Source: Sclerotinia nivalis
Taxonomy: Eukaryota > Ascomycota > Leotiomycetes > Helotiales > Sclerotiniaceae
NCBI GenBank assembly: GCA_029531795.1
Contig: JAPEIS010000006.1
Coordinates: 248,001-312,000 of the forward strand
Direction of reading: 5' to 3'
Length of the DNA: 64,000 nt
Part shown: positions 9,593-20,977 of the stretch, one piece after another
How positions within the stretch are numbered: position 1 is the stretch's first letter
Layout of the letters: every line of letters begins with the position of its first letter
Made by a program: the position numbers and the translations under genes
The notes under the pieces: generated by a model
The model's input: only the letters and a program-made list of their open reading frames with translations
What the model was told of the DNA's origin: nothing
Databases searched by the model: none

Positions 9593-12500
9593 TGTTATAC
9601 AACAATATTCGCATTCTTCAAATCAACCTAAACAAAAGCCCTCAAGCTATCGAAAGTGCTCTTCAACTTGCTTTAGAATTCGATATCGATCTTATAATCA
9701 TTCAAGAACCTTGGGTCCTTTCAAACCCTGAGAAAGATTACTCTTCAACTAGATCGATTGCTCATTCTAGCTTTTCCCAACTCCTTCCAAATTATCCTTC
9801 GAACCTTCGTCTCCATACAATGGCCTACATCTCGAAAGAATTCAAACCGCTAGTAGCCCTAGCCCCCAACTCTCCCAAAGATACAGATATTCAAATTATC
9901 GATATCACTCAGGGAAATCACACGATTCAATTATTCAATATATACAATGAAGCTGATCAAGCTAAAGAGAAAGGGTATACTATTGAAAGATGCCTTTTCA
10001 ATACTCCTCTCTCTCATCATACTATTCTTACAGGGGACTTCAACTCTCACCATCCTTGATAGGACCCTTTTTCAAACAAAAGCTCGAATGCTGATCAATT
10101 AGCCGAATGATTCGAAGACCAAAACCTTACCCTTCTCAATGAACCAGGGATTAGTACTTTCTATCGAACTAATATGATAAATCCAAGTGTTTTAGATCTT
10201 ACATTAGCTATTGAAACAATATCCTCCAATATTATTGATTGGCAAGTTCTTCCTGATCTTGGTTCAGATCATTTAGGGATCCTGTTTGAAGTGAAAGGTA
10301 TTTCATTTTATACTACGAATATTGCTCCATTAGCAAAGTTCAATACAAAACTAACGGATTGGAACAAATTTGTATTAACCCTCGAAATTGAGATAGCTAT
10401 ATCAACAATCCTCAACTCGAGCGAATACCTCAATCTCCTCATTCTAGAATCCGATTCTTTCGATTCTCTTCTTAACAAAAACCTGTATATACAAATACTA
10501 GATAAAGCCGCAATGGAATTCACTCGAATTATCACCAATTCAGTAAACACTAGTATACCTAGATCCAAATCGATCAAAAAAGCAAAGCCTTGGTGGTCTC
10601 CAGAATTGAAAGCCCTTTGTAAACAGCTTTCATCAGTATATGAGAATACTAAACGATACTTTGAAGACGATATGTTCAAGAAAATCTACCAATCAGCAAG
10701 GAATCATTACTTTCAAGTTATTAAAACAGCAAAAAAGAATCATTAGAACGAATTCCTTGAAAAAGAGGATACTCAAACGATCTTCAAAGCAATATTATAT
10801 ACGAAAGATCTTCGAACCGAAAAAATCCCGAATATTCAATCTAGTTTCTCTCAGTTTGAAAGCTTATTCGAAGGAAAATGTTTGGCCTTCAAATCTACCC
10901 TTTTCCCTCCCCCCCTATATACAATTGTATCTGAATAGGAAGGGTATAAACAATCAAAAAAATGGGAATAACCTGATCTCATTGAAAATGAATTTCTCAA
11001 TACCTACTCGACTAAAATCAAAGGAAAGACCCCTGGCCCAGATGGAATTACTCAGAAGATCATTATTCGAGCTTACAAAGCGATCCCAAAAGCTTTCTTT
11101 ACTCTTTTCAGCAATTTGATTAATCTCGATTATCATCCTTCTTACTAGAAACAAGCTACTAAAGTTATACTCAAAAAACCTTCGAAACCAGATTATTCTA
11201 TTCCAAAAGTATATAGAGTTATCGCTCTTTTGAATTGTTTAAACAAGATAAGTGAAAGAATATTAGCTTAAAGGTTTAACTATTTTGCTGAAACAACAAA
11301 ACTACTTCATCATTCCCAAATGGGTGGAAGACAAAAGAAATCAGTCATCGATACAGTAATTCTGTTTATTACCGAAATCGAAAGGAATTCAAGAAACAAA
11401 AAGAAAACCTTAGCTTTTTTCTTAAATGTCAAAGAGGCCTTCGATTATGTATCTAAGAATCGACTCTTAGATATCTACAAGAACCTTAATCTTCTAATTA
11501 GTCTTATTATATGGATCTCGTTATTTTTGGAAGAAAGATTACTCAAACTTTCGTTCGATAATCAGACCAAAGCTTTTAAACCAATCAATACCGGAATCCC
11601 TCAAGGAAGTCCAATCTCACCAATCCTTTTCCTAATCTATATTCGAGATCTCTTTCAATCGAATTCGATTGAATATCTCTTGTATATTGATGATATAGCT
11701 ATAATCATTTATTCTTCAAGCTAGAAAAAGAACATCCTTTCCCTCGAAAAAGCAACCAAACAAATTTATACTCTCGATGAGAAAAACGCTATCCAATTCG
11801 ATTTAGCAAAGACAGAATTAATACATTTCTTTATATCCAAATACACTAAAGATGCTTCAATCAAGCTCCCAAATTCTGAGATTGTACAACCTTCATCATT
11901 GATCAGATAATTAGGAATATGATTCGATCCCGGCCTCAACTTCAAACAGCATATTGCTATTCGAGCAACTCAAGCTAAAACTTCATTTTATCGAATGACC
12001 AGATTAGCTAATACTGAAAAAGAGCTAAGCCCTAAAGCACTAAGACAGCTCTACATAGCATATATTACTAGCATAGCTGATTACGGATCAATCATCTAAT
12101 GGAAAGATCAAGCCTCGTTCAAAAAGACTCTTCAATTACTCCAGAATCTTGCTCTACGTAAGATTCTAAAAATCTTCAAAACCTCACCAATAAAGCCAAT
12201 AGAAATGGAAACCGCTTTATACCCTCCGGAGATCAGATTAAACACTGGAATCAAACAATATGCTTTTAGATTGTTGAAAATCTCGTCTTCCCATCCTATC
12301 AATACAATTATAGATAAGCTAGCTACCGAAAGGGAAACTCTAAATACAATAACAACCCTTCAAAGGAAACTATCGAAACTTACTCAACTTGAAAAGATCA
12401 TGAATTCAATCGAAGAAGATTTCGATCCTTTAACCCTAGAAAAGATCGATCACTTTCATTTCCCTCCTTGGAAAAGGAATACTCTATACAAAATCAATAT

Positions 12501-13503
12501 CAGCAAGTTAACAAAAGAGGATACCGCAATTGTTTATAACCTTGTATTCAAATACAAATGCAAAAACACTATTACAATATATACTGATGCTTCATCCACT
12601 TTGAACGGAATCGGAATTGATATCGGGATTGCAGTTATTCTATCGAATAGTCAGGTTTCACACCAGGAAACCATCAATATTGAAGTGAATCAGCTTGTCT
12701 ACAATAATGAACTTCTTGGAGTCATTAGAACAATCGAATATGCTAACTTTATTGCTCAACCAAACGAGAAATTCAAAATCTACTTAGATAATCAAACCGG
12801 ATTATACCGATTGAAAATACCCTCTAATGCTCCTGGCCAGATATGCCAAATTAAAGCAATCAAAACTACAGAAACTCTTTTTAGAAAAGAAGCTGAAATC
12901 TCCCTTAATTGGATTCCAAAGTATACCTCTGTTGAAGAAAACGAATTGACCAATACTTTGACAAAAGAAGCTACAAAACAAAGATCATCATCAAACGAAA
13001 CCAGCTTTGTCTCCTTAGGAATAAATATCAAAAGAACGAAATCCGAAGAATAAAATACTCTTCTCTATTCATCTAATTCGGTCTATTCGAAAATATACCC
13101 CTGGAAGACTAACTCAAAGATCGGAATTCCAGAAAACATCAAGAGAAGCTCTATTAATGCTTTGTTTCAGCTTAAAATCGATCATGGATATTTCAAATCT
13201 TACCTACAACGATTCGGAATCTCAGCAAATGATAATTGTAGATATGGAAAGAGAGAATCTCCTAATCATCTCCTATTCAGTTGCCCGTTATACAAATCAA
13301 CAAGAAGAATATTCAAGAAAAACAACCCTACCTCCCGACTTACTATGAAATACCTACTTTACATCAAAGTAGGAATCATTAAGACCCTTGAATTTATCGA
13401 GGAAACAAAAATAGCCACCAGATCATAGCATCTAACTAGAATACAAAAGAATGTAGAACAAGAAGGCAAAGGTGAAAAGGGTGAACTGAAAGAAAATGGT
13501 TAA
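9592..13503 (+). pseudogene. LINE copy 1 ORF2 (endonuclease-RT-RNase H)
   Basis: Starts at the ATG overlapping the ORF1 stop (TAATG, 9590-9594). Domains in order: endonuclease (LIIIQEPWV near residue 40, TGDFNSHHP near 150, SDHLGILFEV near 225); reverse transcriptase (GIPQGSPISPILF, then YIDDIAIII at about 11,680); RNase H (IYTDAS, ELLGV, YLDNQ); and a C-terminal zinc motif with CPLYKS. Stops interrupt it at several Trp positions, for example 10057-10062 (two in a row), 10744-10746 and 11146-11148. TGG survives at those positions in one or both other copies, except at 11146-11148, where the others have TGA. The end at 13503 is inferred from copy 3, where the intervening stop is TGG. Confidence 0.85.
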
Positions 13504-13828
13504 TTGGATCAATTTGGTCAATTTACCCCTCTATGTAGAGTAAATCATTCCAATTTCGAATTATATCATATTTCATTTGTTATTTTCCTTATTATATACG
13601 AGAGTATTTGTAAGATGGGCTTTGTTCTTCAAGATTAGTTTTCACTTCCTCCATTCAAAAATTAGTAGATTGAAGCCACTTCAATCTTCCCAAATTGTAT
13701 TAGCTATAGTCGAATATGGCCAGCAATTCTCCATTTGTTACTTGTTAGAAGCCTATAAAGCTCCTAGCCGTCTTAGATAGTCTTAGACTCAGTGTAGACG
13801 TTAATTTAATCAATCAATCAATCAATCA

Positions 13829-14198
13829 ACAACAAATCCAACAATCAGCTTTCAAAGAATATTAGATAATACCTTTCCCCTTCCGCGATGTTGTATGAAT
13901 CCTTCATAAGTCCGCCTATTCTGCACGCAGAATCCGCGGATCAATAGTTAGAGAATTAGATTGACAACTATTGCGCATAGAAATTCCGTTGTCGAATTCA
14001 TTGTTCATTGTTCCTGATCATTTTCATTCTTGAGAATTTTCACTTCGTATAGCTATTCGATCTATCTCTCCATTTGTTCATGGTGATACTTTTTTCATGC
14101 GTAGTTGGAGGGAATCTACTGCTCGCTAGCTATTTGTCATGTTCAAATGACCTTTTTTTTGGGAAGCTCATACAGGTGAAGGCTAGTGTTATTGGACG
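13829..14198. other. Array spacer after the LINE
   Basis: Continuation of the array unit interrupted by LINE copy 1. No protein gene is recognised. Confidence 0.35.
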
Positions 14199-14416
14199 CT
14201 TGTATAGACGCTCTGAGTTTTCAAAGAGTAATTGACCATACATATGCGTATGAACCGATAAATACCTCGAGAAACCAAATGAATCATTTAGTTCCGTGTC
14301 TGAATGGGTCAAAAGATTGAAAATGAATCATACATCCCCACTCCCAACACCTCCTCACCTCCTCACCTCCCCCCAAGTTTCCCATATACATCTCCAATCT
14401 TCTACTATATAAGCAC
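14199..14416. promoter_or_regulatory. Divergent TATA pair, unit 8
   Basis: Minus box 14199-14210 (CTTGTATAGACG on plus), plus box 14403-14416 (CTACTATATAAGCA). Once the LINE and one target duplication are removed, it lies about 640 bp from unit 7, the array period. Confidence 0.35.
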
Positions 14417-14752
14417 CCCCCTACCCCTTCTCTCCTCTCTACAATAATAATTAAATCAGAGATTGTTGACAGAATATGGGAATACTTACACTTCTTCCTC
14501 CTTAGCTACGGATTCTTACTATACTTATAATTATGTTTTTTTTTCTGCATTTAAGGGGTAAGTTGAGAGCTGGTAACCTAATTAATGAGACAAATATTAT
14601 GATTGTTATGATATTCTTGTGTAATGAGGATTATCACCGTTATATAACAATATTGTTTATTTCTGCCGACGATTGTAACAATGACAAAACATCCCATCCT
14701 CCCCTCAAATTTACCCCCAACTCCCAACCCCCTCTATCCCCGTACCAACACA

Positions 14753-14783
14753 TCTCAATCTCAATCTCAATCTCAATCTCAAC
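14753..14783. repeat. (TCTCAA)n microsatellite
   Basis: About five copies of a 6-bp unit TCTCAA within a C-rich stretch of an array unit. Confidence 0.8.
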
Positions 14784-14899
14784 CATCCACACCTCCCCTC
14801 AACTCCTCAAGAGACAGAAAAAACAAACACATCTTTTCCTGTGTAATTTTATTGCGTGGATCCCGGAATAGGTATGGTATGTAGAAGGATTCGTACGGG

Positions 14900-15214
14900 G
14901 TGTTTAAATAGGTGAGAAGTGGTGATTTGTTAGGGTTTGGATATCGATGTGGGAAGTTTTAGAGGGGAGGGGGGACGAGGGATGAATTATCTAGGGTTAT
15001 GTGTGCAGGTGGAGGTAGACAATGGGAATGAGAATGAGAATGGAAATGTGAATATAATTCACCTCCCCTTCCTTTTCCTCCCTCTTCTCTCCCTACAATC
15101 CCAAGTACCCATTCCCTCTCCCCCTCCCTTTTCATCCCTACAAACTCCCCCCACACACCCCGACCCCCGTCCCTACATCCTTTCTTTTCCACCCCAGCAA
15201 ACATAAATACATTC
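14900..15214. promoter_or_regulatory. Divergent TATA pair, unit 9 (degenerate)
   Basis: Minus box 14900-14914 (GTGTTTAAATAGGTG on plus), plus box 15198-15214 (contains ACATAAATACATTC). Weaker than the others and with wider spacing, but at the expected interval. Confidence 0.25.
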
Positions 15215-15288
15215 CTAAACCTAAATATATCCTCTTTCTTGTAGAACAACGTATTATCCCCAATATATCCACAGAGTCTCTACTTCAT

Positions 15289-15292
<4 letters not shown>

Positions 15293-15344
<52 letters not shown>
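15293..15344. repeat. (TC)n microsatellite
   Basis: About 26 uninterrupted TC dinucleotides. Confidence 0.95.
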
Positions 15345-15346
<2 letters not shown>

Positions 15347-15430
15347 CTTCCTCACAAATCCATCTCAATGAATAAAGAAGCCTTCTTATACACTATATAT
15401 GCAGATACTTCGGATAAAGAGATGTATTAT

Positions 15431-15502
15431 CACCATCACAACCATCACAACCATCACAACCATCACAACCATCACAACCATCACAACCATCACAACCATC
15501 AT
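15431..15502. repeat. 9-bp tandem repeat, CATCACAAC
   Basis: About eight copies of a 9-bp unit. In one frame it reads His-His-Asn, but there is no gene context, so I treat it as a satellite rather than a histidine-rich protein. Confidence 0.9.
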
Positions 15503-15696
15503 CCCAAAACCCACAAACCACAACATCCATCCATCCCCTCAAAACCAACCATATATTACAAATACATCAAAATCCACCTACTAACTAACTCTCATTTTCT
15601 CACTCTTTCTTTCCCATCCTATAAAGTCCCAGCAGAACCAATATATCTCCTTCTCCATCCATCTCATGATCCACAAGAGGGAATAGGGAATTTATA

Positions 15697-15822
15697 CCAT
15701 ACCATCCATACCATCCATACCATCCATACCATCCATACCATCCATACCATCCATACCATCCATACCATCCATACCATCCATACCATCCATACCATCCATA
15801 CCATCCATACCATCCATACCAT
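15697..15822. repeat. 9-bp tandem repeat, CATCCATAC
   Basis: About fourteen copies of CATCCATAC, 200 bp after the CATCACAAC array with the same 9-bp unit length. Confidence 0.9.
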
Positions 15823-16568
15823 ATACATACACACATAAAGTAATTAAAACACAGCATTACGCATCTAGAGCATTACACGCATCTAGAACATCTTACCCCC
15901 CCCCCCCCCCCCCCAAAAAAAAAATAATAATTTTTGATTTCGAAAACATCAATATATAATATATTTCTACTAAATATATATATATACCATTCTAATTCTA
16001 CCCTCCCCCCCTCTCCACCTAACCCAAAAAGAAATCCAAAAAATCCAAAATAAAATCAATCTACAAAGTAAATACAAAACGACACGATAAAAAGGGGAAT
16101 GAAAGATTAAAAGGTAAAAGGTATATAGTCCTACTCGTATTGCTACTATTAACCGCTACTTTCTTTTCTTTTATAGATGATCACTAGATATGAATCATAT
16201 TCCCGTATCTATTTTAGGTTCTCGATTGATGATATAGGATGTGAGAAGTTCTCATTTAAATCATTTGTAGATACTTTCAATTTATTCTAGAACCGATTTT
16301 TCGGCAATAGGTTGATCAATTAAAGTACATGTCCACCATTAGATAGATAGATTCACCTTGGAAGTATTCCCACCAGATGTCGAATACTCTCATGTACCCC
16401 ATGCCGTGCATGCCATACACATACACCGCACAATATATCCTTCCCTCCTAAATGCCAAATCCCAAGTCCAAAATCTTAAACATCACACATACTATGACAT
16501 TTCGACATAGCCCAACCTCCAAATAATTAATCCCGAATCCCGAATCCCAAATCCCTCCCCCGAATCCC
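15823..16568. other. Gene-free spacer with poly-C/poly-A tract
   Basis: Holds a run of 19 C followed by 10 A (15896-15924) and AT-rich sequence. No gene is seen; the right part is probably the 3' UTR of the minus-strand gene that ends at 16569. Confidence 0.4.
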
Positions 16569-18416
16569 CTACATTAAATCCACCTTGGGAAAAAATCTCG
16601 GACCCGCAAATCCCTTCGCCACTACACTTTGAATATCAATATTCCCATCTGATCTCCCATCCGGACTCCAAAGCTTCAACAGAATATATTTCCCACTGAT
16701 TGGCGTACTGAATTTAATCGTACACTTACTTTTGTCCCTCTCAATGAAGAATTTCGCATGAGGAACCATAAGTTCACCACCTACAGCTGCAACCGCTTCT
16801 TGCGTTGCGATTTGTGATGCTTCAGCTGCTTCAGCTAATGTAATATTACTAGCCGTTTCGCGTCGACGTAATCTTGCTGGTAAAGATGCATCATAGTAGT
16901 AATGACTACCATCATCGGAAAGTCTATAGCCTGTTGGGAAGTCTTCTTCCTCGCTACTTTCACCTATAAGACGAAGATCATCATCTGGCATATCCCTTAA
17001 TCTCATCCTATAAGCTCGGTTGTTTCCTCGAGGCTGATCTTCATTATCAGAAAAGTCACTACTACATTCCATAGTGACTTGATAAGGTGACGTAATGTTG
17101 GTGAAATCAGAAGGAATCTGAGCAGTGGGTGGAATATACGGAGTGGTTAAATCGCATTCAGGATCTTGAGCACCTAATGCAACTAGGCGACCAGCACGCG
17201 CTTGAGCAGTTGTCATAGTCCTAGTACCATCATCATTATGGCGAATAGACATTATTGGCGGCCGCTCTGAACTCCCGGTAGGTGAGGAATACTGAATTTG
17301 ATATTGCGCAGTACGAGTTAAGAGGTCGTTTGATGTTCCAGAGATGAATACCATTCCTTCCTGAACTCTAAAAATCAATTAGTATTGCCCGGTACCAAAA
17401 AGAGAAATCAATATACTAACGGAGCTGTATATCCTTTATGGGGTGCCTTGATAACTAGTTCTGTAAGAGAAAATGTGGTCTCGCCTTGATGCTTTAAGAC
17501 AATATTGCAACGATTACTTTTAGTGCAATAGACGGTATTATCATCTTTCAAAACATTGTCTGATCCGTATTCTCCTTCTGGGAAACTTTGAAATAACCCC
17601 CCATCACAACTAACAATCTCCATTTGCAGAGTACCTGGTTCGACTTGACCATACCTCCCATACTTAAAACCCTGCCAAGATTCCTCTTTGTTATCTTGAT
17701 CCAATTTTCTCCTCTTGACCCTACGATTATTTTCTCCCTCGGCGACATATTCGGGTGAAGAGAACCTGGATCCAATAGGAGTCTCTAACAAAGTTCGAAG
17801 GTTCAAGCTTGCGGTTTCTAATTGTCTTATATCTTCTGGTACTGAGCTGAGGGAATTACCTTCATTTAAAGCTCGCTGTGGTTCCATATATCGATCAGAT
17901 TGTAAAAGGCGAGGTCTTCGACGACTCATCGTTGGTGGAGGAGGAGGTCTCGTTAAATATCGTCTTATTTCAGCCCCTCGTACATTTTCCCATTGATTTT
18001 CGTCAAGTTCTCCTGGGGCTGGAAGCATCGTGGTTTGTCTCTGTGGGCGTCTTCCTTCTATTCTGCGCTGTCTCTCGGCCCTGCGTAATGTCTCGATCCT
18101 ACGTTCTGATGATGACATATTTCTAGTTTCCGAATTATTGAGAAGTTGGGCTTGTGCTCCTGCTCGTCTTGCTTCGGTGTATCGACTTATAGCTCTGTAA
18201 AGTTCACCAGATGGGCTTATTGTGGTATTTGAATTAGGGCCTCTCTCTAGAATATCTTGTACTAATCTTTCGGCGGTTTCGATAGGAGATTCTGAAGCTG
18301 GATGACTTGGTGGGTCATCAAAGCTTCCCGACTTAAAGTAAATTGATTAGTGGGACAAGATCATATGTCGATTATGAGGAACGTGGAGTCACCATTGAAA
18401 AGAGTCGCCTGGACAT
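16569..18416 (-). CDS. Conserved-looking hypothetical protein, possible split beta-sandwich
   Basis: Three-exon model: 18416-18393 (eight codons, MSRRLFSM), 18331-17421, 17367-16569; introns 61 and 53 bp (GTGACT...AAG, GTTAGT...TAG). The sum is 1,734 nt, 577 residues, in frame. The N-terminal half is Arg-rich and low complexity (RRAERQRRIEGRRPQ, a PPPPP tract, a basic RRVKRRKLD nuclear-signal-like motif). A folded part follows (LQMEIVSCDGG to VQEGMVFISGT), then a long acidic linker, then a final folded tail (CTIKFSTPISGKYILLKL ... GFAGPRFFPKVDLM). The two folded parts look like halves of one galactose-binding/DOC1-like beta-sandwich, which is inference from strand pattern only. A start at the internal ATG 18118 is an alternative. 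Function unknown. Confidence 0.7.
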
Positions 18417-18699
18417 AGAAGATTGAATTGAAATTTATAGGCCAGTAGAAAGCGAATATGGGGAATAGGTATGAACCTTCTTGAGTGGATTGATAAAGGA
18501 TGTGGAGAGATTTTATTCGTGTAAGATGGTTCTTTTTTGTACTAAGATGATTGTGGCTCCTTGATTTTGATTTTGAATGTTTGAATTCTCGAGTGGGTTC
18601 TCAAAATATGTGATCGATTGGATGGTTGGGTGGAATTGTACAGTACAGTAGTAAGAAAATAGATGTTGTTTGTTGAATCCTTGAAGGTATAGAGTAAAG

Positions 18700-19002
18700 A
18701 GGAGAAGATGGTGGGTGGTGGGTGGTAAATGGTAGATGGTAAAAGGTAGAAGGTAAATGGTAAATGATGGATGGTAAATGATAAATGATAAATGGTAAAT
18801 GATAAATGGTAAATGGTTTTGTGGGTGATTGATTTGAGCGGAGCGGCTGTGGTTGATCGAGAATTCCGATGTGCTGCTTTGTGGGGTTCTGGAATAACTA
18901 GTACGAGTATAGTTAAAGTTTAGATATTTAGATACAGTTATATACAGTATATACATATATACAGAATATACAGAATATACAGAATATACAGTATATACAG
19001 TA
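18700..19002. repeat. Degenerate minisatellites between divergent genes
   Basis: About 18705-18818 is a GGTAAATGATAAAT-type degenerate repeat. About 18938-19000 is a 9-bp repeat GAATATACA with flanking TATACAG variants. Both lie in the ~1-kb intergenic region between the minus-strand gene starting at 18416 and aos1; this region (18417-19425) holds no other gene. Further CACATCT repeats lie at about 19321-19385, just upstream of aos1. Confidence 0.75.
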
Positions 19003-19425
19003 GAGTATGTCATGCTCATTGGACAAAGAACTGCTCATCTGAATTACTTTAAATTGAGTTGAGCTGTTAAGCTATTAAGCTATTGTAATTTATTTTGCAA
19101 GTATAGTGTCCATTATTTACACATCTAAATATTCGAAGAAATTATCTAATGTATATTCTGCTACAGTAATAATACAATCTCAAATGTAAATCCTTCCAAA
19201 GTGTGCAAGGCATAATTTCAGCCTTGCATCTCCTCAAACCAAGCTAAGATAGCAAAGATTAAGCTTTACTTATCACCAAGCCCTGCGAAATCAAGCTGAG
19301 CAACTTCAAACTTTCTAGAATTCACATCTTCACATCTCATCTCACATCTCACATCTCACATTTCACATTTCACATACCACATTTCCCAACCAATAAACAA
19401 TCCTACAATATACCCAACAATTAAT

Positions 19426-20732
19426 ATGGATCTCCCATCCATGGAAGTACCAAACCCCAACATCGTACCCATCATGACTTCAGCAGGTATCAGCGCTGGT
19501 AAGTTGATTGATCCTCCCCCGTAACAACTTCTCCTTCACAATAAACAATAAACAATAAACAGTAAAAATTGAAGAATACTAACACAACCAACATCACAGA
19601 TGAAATCGCCCTCTACGACCGACAAATCCGACTCTGGGGAGTGCAAGCCCAAGAAAAAATCCGCAATGCCAACATCCTCCTCATAACCATGAAAGCCCTC
19701 TCGAACGAAATAGCCAAAAATCTCGTTTTGGCCGGAATCCACTCTCTGACCATCGTTGACCATGCGCTCGTCACCGAGGCTGATCTAGGCGCTCAATTCT
19801 TCATCTCCGAATCTGATATCGGTATGAATCGTGCTGAGGCCGCTGCTCCCCAGATCAGAAAGTTGAATCCGAGGGTTAATGTTATTGTGGATATGGATGA
19901 TATTAGGACCAAGGGACCGCGATATTTTGGCACGTTTGATGTTGTGATTGCCGCGGATTTGGACCCGGAGAGTTTGAATATTATTAATACGGCTACGAGA
20001 CTTAATCATAAACCTTTCTATGCGGCGGGAGTTCATGGGTTTTATGGTTTCATTTTTTCGGATTTGATTCAACATGATTATGTGGTGGAGAGAGAAAGAA
20101 GCAATAGGCCTACACTTCTACAACCGGAAACGCGCACTAGAAGTGTTATCGATGTCAAGACGAAGAAAGAGAATGGGAAATCCATGGAGGTTGTTACGAA
20201 GAGAGAGTTCTATTCGACTTGGTTTTTGGCTAGTGATGCTGCGACTCTACCTGCTGAATATCTTAAAAGCAGACGTCGTTTAAAGGCAGTTACTCCAATT
20301 CTATCATGTTTACGAGCTTTATGGGAGTTTGTTCAGCTTCAAAATGGTCGTTTACCTTCAACCAAAGAAGATTTACAACTCTTCACTGTCCTGGTGCATA
20401 AAAAGCATACAGCTCTAGGTCTTCCTGTCGAAACTTTACGTTCAGAAGTACTTCGAAGTTTCCTTCAAAATCTAGGCAGTGAAATAGCTCCTGTCACTGC
20501 AGTTCTTGGCGGTCAACTCGCGCAAGATGTTATCAATGTTCTTGGTCATCGACAACAACCAATTCAAAATATGGTGTTATTCGATGGAGATACAATGGAA
20601 GCACCAATGTACGCTCTGCATCCAGAGGGTACTCTTGGTGAAGGATTGTTGAAGTCGGGCGGAGATATTCTCATGAATGGTCCTATAATGGCGCAACAGC
20701 CATCATTTCCACTAGACGTAATCGAGCTCTAG
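19426..20732 (+). CDS. aos1: SUMO-activating enzyme E1 subunit Aos1
   Basis: Aos1 (fission yeast Rad31, human SAE1) pairs with Uba2 to adenylate SUMO, the first step of sumoylation, in the nucleus. Two exons: 19426-19498 and 19600-20732; the 101-bp intron has GTAAGT, branch CTAAC and CAG. The protein is 401 residues, normal for the family. It opens its ThiF/E1 fold with EIALYDRQIRLWG, the E1 signature, followed by AQEKIRNANILL, NEIAKNLVLAGI and IVDHALVTEADLGAQF, which build the adenylation-domain Rossmann fold. It ends with the family segment ITAVLGGQLAQDVI-like (PVTAVLGGQLAQDVINVL). No catalytic cysteine domain is present, as expected for this subunit. It is convergent with the Bmt5-like gene, 245 bp apart. 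Confidence 0.93.
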
Positions 20733-20977
20733 ATTTCCGGAATATGGGGAAAAGTTGTTGAATTTAGGATTGGTGGAAATGGCGTTATATCGTAGGAGTT
20801 TAAGGACGGGTGTACAAATAGATCATGATATCTCATAGTATGGCAGATAGCCAAGTAAGCTTAGTAAATAGCCATATTTCGCTGATCGAACGAGAGGGGA
20901 ATAAGTCGTCAGCAATCTCGTGGTCGCTAATTAGAGGTCCTTCGTTCTCACCCTTGCTTTTGGTTACCGGTGCAGTT

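Larger units (their letters stand above)
7851..13828 (+). mobile_element. Tad-like LINE, copy 1 (least mutated)
   Basis: A full-length non-LTR retrotransposon of 5,978 bp. It is flanked by the 15-bp duplication ACAACAAATCCAACA (7836-7850 and 13829-13843) and ends in an (AATC)n tail. ORF1 carries zinc knuckles; ORF2 carries an apurinic-type endonuclease, reverse transcriptase, RNase H and a C-terminal zinc motif, the layout of the Tad1 clade in filamentous fungi. Several Trp codons have become stops, so it cannot move by itself. It inserted into the TATA-box array. Confidence 0.92.
3278..15214. repeat. Quasi-periodic array of divergent TATA-box units
   Basis: Nine units can be traced. Most hold a minus-strand box (consensus YCTATATAAR read on the minus strand), then 190-310 bp, then a plus-strand box (consensus CAATATATAAACAYTC). 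After subtracting the solo LTR (6691-6978) and the LINE (7851-13828) with their target duplications, unit spacing is about 590-800 bp, mean about 670 bp. A shared CGAACCCAAGAA motif lies about 105 bp before the minus box in two units (3814-3825 and 6486-6497), and a looser version lies at a similar distance in a third (about 4385-4405). The units are therefore probably diverged tandem duplications. No protein family was recognised; function is unknown. Confidence 0.55.

Noticed and set aside
15431..15822. CRISPR-like array
   Set aside because: Units are 9 bp without spacers, and the sequence is eukaryotic.
15368..15838. Open frame with His-His-Asn and His-Thr-Ile repeats as a histidine-rich protein
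   Set aside because: It is made almost wholly of two 9-bp satellites; the reverse strand is equally open (Gly-Trp-Tyr repeats), and there is no promoter or splice context.
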